A stretch of 64,000 bases of DNA from Lytechinus variegatus (taxonomy: Eukaryota; Echinodermata; Echinoidea; Temnopleuroida; Toxopneustidae): assembly GCF_018143015.1 (NCBI RefSeq), contig NC_054742.1, positions 58,156,853-58,220,852 of the forward strand, given 5' to 3'. A program made the translations under genes and the position numbers. The notes under the pieces are model-generated. The model was not told where the DNA came from. It ran no database searches and saw nothing but the letters and a program-made list of their open reading frames with translations. Position 1 is the first letter of the stretch. Every line of letters starts with the position of its first letter. This document shows positions 41,570 through 52,405 of this stretch, piece by piece.

Positions 41570-44500
41570 CTGTGAATAGGAATCAAATATGAAAACGGCT
41601 ACAAATTGCCACTTGGTCTACACCCGCTTTATCTATTTTACATTTGGTCTCAAGGTTACTGACATTGTCTGATTAACGTTTTCTAATTGCTATTCAGCCC
41701 TGCTACCATTTTGCCTAAATGCCAGTTAGGTTATATCCAGTTAATCTATATCCTCTACTTGAAAAAGTGCAAACTAAAAAGATGATGGGGTAAAAATTAG
41801 ACCATCTAGACATAATACTCAATAAGAGAAAGGACAAGTAATAGCAAGACCTAATAGGAGTTACACTAGATTGGATAGTGGGTTTAGACAATCAATTATG
41901 ATTGATCTGATTAATCACAACTATTAAACTAGGGAAAACCAGCAAAACCAAACTTCTAGAATACACATGTCAGCTTAGTGTTTTCTATACAGTGCGTATC
42001 AAAAAAAAAGTTTACACTTAGAAAAAGCGCTGGGAATTAAAAAATGTACAACATGTGGGTAATTTTTTTCACATAAAATCTTGGGTGTGGGTCTCATCTA
42101 TCCAATGAAAGTGAAAGTTTTGACAAATTGTTAAATTTGAATGAGCACTGTCCATTTTCGTAAAGCTCGCAGAAATCTGTTTGCGCAGAAATGCTTGTTT
42201 TTACGCTTTGTCAAGAGGAAAGGGTGAAATCAAACCTACCCTGCGAAACATTTCTCATACACTTATAGTCAATTGAAATAGAACGGATACATTCAAGCAT
42301 CTTGTGACAATTTTGCCACTCAAATTGAAATTTCAATACTTAGTAAGCACTATCATTACCCTTTGTGTACCAGTTGGATCTGAGGGCATAACTGAATCTG
42401 AACAAAAGCTTATAACAGACATCTACAGCATTTTATCACTATGTTTTTATCATTTAAAGTGGGTTTACATTTCATTTTTCATTCAATACTTGTTTCTCCA
42501 CACTTTTCCCAAGCATGACAATGATTAACAAAATGAAAATTAAGCCTCAGCCATTTCATGTAAATCGCAGCTGTGTGAAGCAAATCTCGTATGTGGGGGA
42601 GTGGTGTGGGGCAAAATGCACTCTTCGAAGTGTTTTGGACAAGGAAACAAGTTTAAATGGGTAAAAGATATCTTCTAATCATTTTTGCTAGCTAAATTTA
42701 ACATGTTCTTCATGATTAAGGTCTACTTTTATTCGCATAACTATTTCAAAGTTCTGCGCAAATAAGTTTTCACTAACTTTTCAAAAGTAAGTGGTGCTCA
42801 CTCAAGCGGAAATATTTTTCGACAGTTATATCGTCACTTGCTTAAATGGATCTGTACCAATGTCAAAATGTGGAAAAATCTTCAGGACATTACAAATGTA
42901 TAATTTTACAGGATTTTTTTCTAAGTGTAAACTTTTTTTTGATACGCACTGTATATGATTTGTCCTTATGTACACATCTTTATTCACATCAGCATGACCC
43001 TCTTGGTTTCCTGAAGAATACATTTCTCATATGAAGTATGGGACGGATGGATTTCCATGGTTGAGACTGAAAAAATCGGTTAAAACTCTTTGTACGACAG
43101 GGCCCATGTTAATTCAGAAAGCACATCCATTTCATATGTAAAGGAATAATGTGTATCATCATACAGTTTAGCTCATACATATCGACAGTAACAAGAATCA
43201 AACATCCCTGCAGTATAATTTATTTCGTAAGTTTGCAGCAGTGAAATGGTTATAAAATATTAGGTTCTCAAATTTATCAATGATTATTTCCAACAGATCA
43301 AGTTAACATAAGAATGAGCTCTGCAATGTAAAATGTCTTAATATTCTAGTCACTGTAACTGGGGTATGCAAGTAATACCATGGTCACATTTGTTCTACGG
43401 CGGCCGTACGGCGAGTCAAAAACGCCGTTTTTAACATTTTTGTACCAGCTAAATATAGGTGGTTTGAATTAAAATGAATAAAACGGCTGTTTTCGACTCG
43501 CCGTACGGCCGCCGTAGAGCAAATGTGACCATGGTATGCAAGTAAACAGAGCTTCCTAATTCTTAGAAATGAATTACAAACTAGAATTACATATGCAGCC
43601 TACAGAATTTATTTTTTATTTTTTTAATAAATCACTTACCAACTCATTTCCTAATGATAGCAAGCCATGAAGGAAATCTTCTAAGTCGATGTGGAATCCA
43701 TCAGATTTCTTGACAGTAACTATGAAACAAAAGGATATTCAGATATACAAATGAATTAATAATAATAGCAGCATATTTACCCAGGGTAGCCACTTCAGTT
43801 CCGAAAACTGTTCTCCCAGCGGGCCCTGCTATTATTACCCCCGCTTTAGCATGGCTACCTTGATCTGGCGCTCGAGCATTCGAGGAATTTCTTCCTACCG
43901 GGTACCCATTCACCTCACCTGGGTCGAGTGCAGCACAATGTGGATAAATTTCTTGCTGAAGGAAATTACGCCATGGCTGGGATTCGAACCCACGACCCTC
44001 TGTTTCAAAGTCCGAAGACTAATCCACTGGGCCACAACGCTCCACATTGGGAACATAAAGATATGAAAATACTTTTAATACACATGATTTAATAAAGCAG
44101 GATATTTATAGTGCGGTCACAGTGCACACTTATCCACCTACTAAAAAGGTAAACAAAAAAAATTGCATTTTGTAAGCCATTTCATATAGAAATCCCTATG
44201 ACAAAAAAAAATTCAGAAGGGGGGAAAATAAAAATGAGTTGAAAGCATGGTGTCAGTCGGCAAATCTTCATTCCAGTTGTAACATACTTTCCAAAACTGC
44301 TATCGCCACTATCAACGATATCTATAGATACAAAAATATTGTTAACCATTCCCCAAGGGCCAACACTCTGGAATTCCCACAGAAAGGACAAGTTGGAAAG
44401 TGTGAACAAAGAGACCCAACCTCCTATACAAGGGATCACAATTGTTGGCCTGGCAGTACTTAATATCAAATCAATGTTTTAAAGTTAAATCATGAGAACA

Positions 44501-47500
44501 TTCTTACGGTAAACTGCCTACTTCTTTGGTTTGTAGCGATTGGTCTCATCCCAGATGGTCCAGTCCCATTTTGTCTTCAACCAATTTCACCAACAACTTT
44601 TTGGTCTAATTGTCACTTTATCTATATACCATTCTGTCTAGTTCTCATTTAGGCAATTGTCTGCAAACCTTTTGCCTAATAATCCACTTTGTCTAATGCC
44701 ACTAAGTCAATATGATTAGGTGAAACCACATTTTCATTTGACACAGTAAGTTAGACCAACTGGGCATTTGCCTCAGTGAGAATGAAGACAATGTAGCTAT
44801 TAGACCAAGTGTTGTGTGGATCAAATAGCAATTAGATTAAGCAGGTATTAGACCAAAATTTGTTTCATACATGTGGTATATTGTACAACATCTGAGGACA
44901 AATGCTTGTATACCAAGTGAATATAAACCGATCTTACCTCCCAAAAATTCTGCTACTTCCTCTCTAGTTGCTAATCTCTCTGATTCAAGATAGACAATGA
45001 GAGAAGCTGAGAAGGCAAGTCTTTGGATACAATATCTCCAATGATCATGGAACCTAGAAAACAGACACGAAAAATAATATGTTTACTTGGTTATACAGCA
45101 GTTTTAACAGTAACACTTGCGCTCTTAACATGTGAAAATCAGATGTCTCAATAAAAATGGGAGTATAATGACCCTAGCTTTAGCAAAGCACCTGTCACAC
45201 ACTGTGTTTCAAGGAATATTGCCAGGTAACCATTTTCCTCACCTGGGTTTAGTGCGGCGCAATATGGATGAATTTCTTGCTGAAGGACATGAATGCAGGC
45301 CTGAAGAAATATTTTAACCTGTGACCCTCTGATTAAGAGACAGGAATCAGAACCATGACATCTCCATTTGATCAACATCAAAATTTGATGAATTTATTTC
45401 AGTAATCATAAATCTTTTCTTTACTTATATTAACATGTAAGTTTGTATAAAAATAAATTAATCTAAACACAAATTACAAAGTCAATGGACTTTTTTCTTC
45501 TGAGCAATGAAATGTGAATAATGACATAGGGAATTTGTACAAAAATCAAACTATGCACACAACTCTTATCGTAGAATAACATACCTGTAATATTCATCTG
45601 CAGGGAACAAAGCAGCCAGTTGTTCTATTTTTGATTTAACAGTCTGAAACAGCTCCCTACTTCTCTTGCAAATCTGAGAAACTAAAATTACAATAACAGT
45701 CATTCAAACGCATTTGGAGCATTTTGACAAATATATTACATGTACATCTGCTTTATCAATATATAGTTTTAAACTGATACAAAACAGTTTTTGATTCATA
45801 TTAAAAAAATTTCTATCGATTAGATTGAAACAAATTATGGTGTAAACATTGCTCCGATATGGGCGAATCAATAGTTGACTTATCAGATCATTAGAAAAAG
45901 ACCTACAGAGCTGATTCTAAGTAATCAGTAGTTTATTTTGATAGGCTAATTGAGCAAGGCAGGACTGGAAAGTTTCTATGAGATGATACATAGATGGAGT
46001 AATAGAGTAGTAACTTAAGGACCATGATGACGGTCAGTTTCCTGGGTTGATGGTCAAAAAGGAAACTAGTTTTATTAATATTGTTAAAAATGTTACCACA
46101 GTTTGCCAAAATTGATTAAGACTGAGTAGACAGCAAATCGACATTCAGCTCGGGAAAAAAAATTGGCCCCTAAATAATATCAGTTTAAATAATCACTTTC
46201 ACAGTGAAAAAGATCAGTGGATTACAATGGGTGATTTGAAGTTCAGTGTTTCAGATGCTGGTGTTGATGTTGTTAGCACAATTCAGAACTAACACCTATG
46301 AGTTTATGAAAATTATCCAAAACAAATAGCTTTACACCTACATGTAGTGTGGTTAATCAAAGGCTGATTTTGTACATTTGAAGCTGTGCTCATGTAAAAA
46401 TTGGCTTGACACCGACAAATTGAACAATGAACTTGAAATCACTAAATGTCACAAAACCAGAATTCCAACGAACCTTCTTTGATTCCACTACCCTGATGGA
46501 TAGCATTTAGAACAGTCATAATCTCCCTTCCAGTTTGCTCCAGTTCACGAACAACATTTCGAATCTCCTGTAAAAAAATGAATTTATTCACGTTTTAGAA
46601 AACTGACCGAGATATCTAACTTTAGACCTATTTGTATGGTACATGTTCTAAAACTTCTGCAGATACAAATAATTGTTCTTTCTATTTCATAGGTATGTAG
46701 ATCTATTACCTATAAATTTTGTAAGATATATTTGAAAGATTTTATTCACTCTATCGACCCCCTTTCGGGGTATAAGAGTACAAACACATTTACAATATGA
46801 ATACAAAAATATAAGCAATAATATCCATGCACTGATGCACAACCTGTTCATGAGAAATAACAGATAAACAATTTCATAATGATGATATAATGATTTGGGG
46901 ATCCCCCATAGAGGATATGGCAATATTTGATTTTGATGCAAATCCAAGGTCAGAAGTGGGTATAATTAAGAGCTAGTTTTGAGAACTTTAAATACATTAA
47001 GGGGCCAGAATGAGGGCTGGAAAAGGGATTTTATTTTTGTTTTGGGGTCTGGGCTGAATGAAATATAAATAAAGTAAAATTCACCAAGGAAAATGCTGAA
47101 ATTTCAAATCTGATAATTTAGAAGTTATTGAATTATACAGTTTAGCAACATATTCTGAAAACAGCTATATCTACGTTCTCATGAATATGCAATGTGAAAT
47201 CATAAATATTTCATTTTTTTTCCTTACTAGTTCTAGAACTAAGCGTGAATGTCTTCCTTGTATTAACAAAATAAGTTGCAGCAAATGATTATCTTACTCA
47301 CTAGGCCTCCATTAGTGATCAATCTATTCTTTTTCATTCTTGAAGACAAAGGTAATTACTGGTAATATAATTTTATATACCGTACTGAAATGCAATATTA
47401 TAAGTAGGCATATGATATAGACAGCTTGCTCATTTATTCAAGAAGACATGTATCTAAACCAGGCATAATTTCACTGAAATACAAAACTTTCTACTTGGTT

Positions 47501-50500
47501 GCTTTATTTTTGTTTATTCCTTTGTGTATTCTTTCTCTGATTTTACTTTATTTATTCAAATTATATGCAACCCTTTCAAGAATCTACTTTCAGCAGAGGG
47601 GGATTGAAAAATTGAGGGGGAAGGGGTTACAGTGGAACTTTAAAGATGAGGCCTACATGTAGTAACTTTGTTAAGTTGGAGAAATTAATATCAAGTAAAA
47701 GGAATTCTTTTAAAAAAATAAGCCCATGGGGGGGGGACACTTCCATTGACGAGTAGATACCAGGCGCAACCATGGGGTTTCAAAAAGCCCCCAAAACAAG
47801 TATTTTCCATATTCTGAAAATGCACCCCTTAACAAGTATTGGCCGTGTAAAACCATACCCTTAATCAGGGACCTGGGAACGATTTTTTCAGTGGGGGTGC
47901 TGAAAGCTATCCTCAACGGTGGTTGGGGGGTGGGGGACACAATTGAGTTTTCCATAATTACACACACACACACAAACACATACACACATATATATATATA
48001 CATGTAGATTGAATAATTTATATATACTATATATATATATATGTATATGACAGTTACTTCTTATATTAAGAACATAGATATATAATTAGATAACTCGAGC
48101 GCGAAGCGCGAGCTTTTTTGGGGGGGTTATGTTTTTTGTCCTGAAAATTGAACATTTTTTAGCAATGTTTGTGGTCCCGGGGGCGTTTCATGAAAGGACT
48201 TGTCGGACGTTTTATCCGACAAGTCCCATTTTATCCGACAGTTACCATAGGAACAGTGCCTCTCAGCCAATCAAAATCATGGAAAGATGTCAGATCTGAC
48301 AACTTGTCGGACGAAAATATTGATGAAATGCTCCCCCGAACAAGATGCGTTTGTTACAAATAATAACTGCGAACGTGATCAGCGCGAGCAGATATTTTTC
48401 ATATAATTGCTCTGGTCTGATCGAAAGGAACGTGTTTTAAGGACTGTTTGTAGTTATCCATTAAGACGATACATGTATCAACAATCAAATAATGCGAGCG
48501 CGAAGCGCGAGCTGAAAATTTTGACATTCCGACCTAAATACTGGACATTCTAAGCACTTTTTGTAATCATGATCAGGATAGGTATATTACTATACATTTG
48601 CTGCGAGCGGAAACAAAATTGAGATTTCAGACAAAAAAAAAAAAACGAGACATTCTAAGCTGCACTTTTCTAATTATGAAAAGATAGGTATATGGCTACA
48701 CAATTTATGCGAGTGCGAAGCGCGAGAAGAAATAAAAATGGGATTTCAGACCTATAAACGGGACATCTTAAGCACTTTTCTAATCATGAACAGGGTGGGT
48801 ATAGAATTATACAATTGATGCGAGCGCGAAGCGCGAGCGGAAACAAAATTGAGATTTCAGACCTATAAACGAGACATTCTATTCATGTTTTGTAAATCAA
48901 GAAAGTGATGGGTAATTTGATATATTCTTATATTAATAATGTGAGCGCAATGCGCGAACAGAAAATTTTTGATATTCTGATCTGGAACTCCGCACTGAAT
49001 GTAATATGGCTTAAACATATAAATAAAAATTAGACAAACATAATAATAAAGATTTAATAAAAATTCGACAAGGAAATCAAAATTATTGCATTTTAAAGAT
49101 TAGCATTATTCCGGTGAAACAGTTTAAGCATGTCGTCATTAATATTCAATGAGCAAACTGATGATGTCATATCCCCACTTGTTCTTCTGTATTTCATTAT
49201 GTAGAATTAGGTTTATTCAATATTTTCCCTTCAAGAACCAAAAACAGTTGAATTGACCACTGATTTAGATATTCTTTGCTGCAACTTATTTCATTATAAG
49301 GGAGACATATCATTCACACTGGTTTGAAAAAAAATGAAACAATTGTATTCCATGTAATAACACCAGAAACAGGATTGTGGGGATGTGACATCTTCAACCC
49401 ACATGGGCAGAAATCCCAGAGGGGTCAGGGGGACACAATATCAAATGTCCCCCTCCTATTTGGGGTCTTTCATTATGGAGGCAAATACATCACTTCCCAA
49501 TCGAAATAATACATATATTTTTGACTGAATGACCTTAGATTTTGGGTGAAAACTTTTTTTTAGGGAGGGGGGGGGGGGCTTGTGAAATTTTGTTAGGGTT
49601 AAAATGACCCAACATTTAGGGTGATATCCTTTTGGGTTTTTTTTTTGCTTGTCAAATTTTCCGGGCCCTGGTCCCCCTACCTTTGGGGACAAATTTCCGC
49701 CCATGTCAACCCACCTATTAATTATGACATGCATATCACCATTTTTATAAAATATTGCTGAAATTTAGAATTAAATAACTGAACTATTTGTTATCAGATT
49801 TTCATAAAATTTATTTATTTTTATAAAATGTATTTGATATATTTTCAACCCGGAGTAGCCCCAAAAGCTGCGTATCTTAAAAAACATGCGTGTGCGTGTT
49901 TATAGATAGACCCAGTATGTGGGCATTCTAAATACCTTTTTTTTCCTAAAAAGAAAACATTATTTCAAGCGCAAAGCGCGAGCAGAAAATATTTGATATT
50001 CCGATCTGAAAAAGGGTAAATTAAAATACTATTTTAAGTACTGTGTCGGAAAATTCTGAAGGGGGGGGTCTACAAAACGTTCATTTTCATTACATTTCTG
50101 TCATTTATTATACCTGCCACTAGCTTTCCAGGAGGTGCTGCCTATGGAAAATGACATGCAGCATCTCCAAATTTGGGGGCTGCTTCACCCCCAGCACTCC
50201 CGCTTCCCAGGGCCATTGGGCAGGGCAAAAAAGACTGTGAAATTTGATTTCTATTGTCTGATTTGTAATTGTTTATACAAAACACGGGCGTTCGGGCGAG
50301 CGCACTCTTAATTCGACATAAAACCTGGAAATTTCAAGTCCAGCCACACCCATGGGTCCCTCCCTGCTATCGAGCAGTGGCGTAGCTAGGATTTTTTTCC
50401 CGGGGAGGGCACTGGGGGGTCCTTGCTTTTTCAGGGGGGGGGGGCACCGGCCATTTTTCCGGTGTGTGTGTATGTGTCCACAAGGGCGGATCCGACTTTC

Positions 50501-52374
50501 GCCAATAAGGGACGGGGCCCGAAATTATATCTTCACCTATATCAGTCACTTGTTAGTTTTATTCTTATAAAACAACATAAACATAAAATAATCTCATAAG
50601 CCTTATAAAAAGTGCGAGCGCGAAGCTCGAGCGATTTTTTTTTTACTTTAATGTATTTTTTCCTGAAATTTAATTTTCTGGGCAATGTTATGTGTGATCC
50701 TGAACAAGATTCGTATGTACCCCCAAGCGCGAACAGAAATGTTTATCAACTGTTCTAGCATTATCGAAAAGGGACCTGTTAAGGACTGCTTACAGTTACC
50801 CACGAAGACGGTATATATTTCAATAATGCGAGCGCGAAGCGCGAGCAAATTTTTTGACATTCCGACCTTTAAAAAAATGGTCATTCTAAGCACTTTTTGT
50901 ATTAATAAATGTTATAGGTATGTAACTAAACAATTGATGCGAGCGCGAAGCGCGAGAGGAAGAAAATTTAGATTTTAGACCTAAAAGCGGGACACTCTAT
51001 TCATATTTTGTAAGTCATAAATATGATATAGTCAATTGGGTATCATTAATAATGCGATCGTGAAGCGTGAGCAGACAATTATTGATATTCTGATGTAAAA
51101 CTAGATAATTTAAGTACATTTTAAATAAAGAACATGCACGCTATCGCGCATGTTAAATATTTAGACCTAAAATCTGGGCATTTTGAATACATTTGTTTAA
51201 TGGATCATTATGGAATACACGTAGACAATATGAACTTGGCAAACCAAACAATGTGACCACGCAGCGTGAGCTTAAAATGCTGATATGTAGACCATAAAAC
51301 GGACATTTTACAAAGCACTTAAATTTGTAAATGAAAAAAAAATAATAATGAAAGCTCGATGTGCGAGCTAAAATATGTTTTGCATATTGACTTCAAAACT
51401 TGCTCCTCATCAGCCTATTGAGCAAGATATGAATCCCATCGAACAGGCAATTATGGCGCGAAGCGCCAGCAAAAATTTTATATAGTAATGAAAAGATGAA
51501 AACATGAAAAGATTTTTTTTTGAATTGTAAGTCTTCCCCTCACATTATTTCATTCAGTCGTCTTCCTCCTCTTATTTCCCTCTTCTTTTTTCTTCTGTCT
51601 TTCTTCTTCTTTTCCTTTTTCTTTCTCCTTTTTTTTCTTTTCTTTTTTTTGCTCTGCCAATTTTTTCTGGGGGGGGGCACCAGGGGGGCACGCCAAATCT
51701 CAGGGGGGGGGGGGGGGGCACGTGCCCCCCAGGCCCCCCCCCGTAGCTACGCCATTGCTATCGAGTAGTGTGTAAACTATGGTTATACGTATCGGGCGAC
51801 CATGTCTATTTCGGGGTGCCGGAGCCTGATTGAGTCGCGTTATAGGCATGATGTTATTGGAATATTTGAAAGATTGTGTAAATGATTTGTGATTTTTGGA
51901 TGTGATAATTATGTACATTATAACATATCAAAAAAATACAGGGGGAATCTGATTTCATGGGGGTGCTGCCTATGGAAAATAATACACGCAGCACCCCCAG
52001 GAAAATTTCTGGGGGTGCTTCAGCACCCCAGCACCCCCGCTTCACAAACATGTATTGGAAACAAAACAGTACCCTTGACAAGGCCCATTCCCTAAATTGA
52101 CCCCCTAAACAAGTACAGTGATAATTTAGCCAAACATCGGCTTTAGTACTGTCCAACCTCCCATACCTCACTCAAATTGGACTCTAAATAGGTAGTGTTG
52201 GAGCAAAAAGTGCATCATTTATAAAACAGTTGTCTTTTTTACACCCTCATAAATTTGACCGTCTACATGTAGCTTTCCTAATAAAACATATACCCTTTTT
52301 GCCTAATGAAAAAGAGATCCTTTTCATATGCTTCTTTGGTCGTGCTGAGCAGGTATCCACTTGTCAATAGAAGT

Positions 52375-52405
<31 letters not shown>

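Larger units (their letters stand above)
47727..52403. mobile_element. Repeat copy split by a ~4.2-kb nested insertion
   Basis: The outer parts (47727 to about 47863 and about 52046 to 52403) together match the intact repeat at 23641-24203: GACGAGTAGATACCAGGCGC, CCATGGGGTTTC, CAAGTATTGGCCGTG, then after the gap TGTATTGGAAACAAAAC and the C-run end. The break is at CCATACCCTTA. The inserted part has G-rich ends with CAGCACCCCC / GGGGGTGCTG motifs and holds further elements. Confidence 0.78.

Noticed and set aside
43972..44046. Possible minus-strand tRNA gene with A and B boxes
   Set aside because: The acceptor stem is not closed, no CCA-proximal end or terminator follows, and the sequence continues into a SINE tail shared with 45165-45360.
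48090..51480. Regularly spaced GC-rich repeats resembling a CRISPR array
   Set aside because: Units are degenerate, spacers are homologous to each other, the genome is eukaryotic and no cas genes exist. It is satellite DNA.
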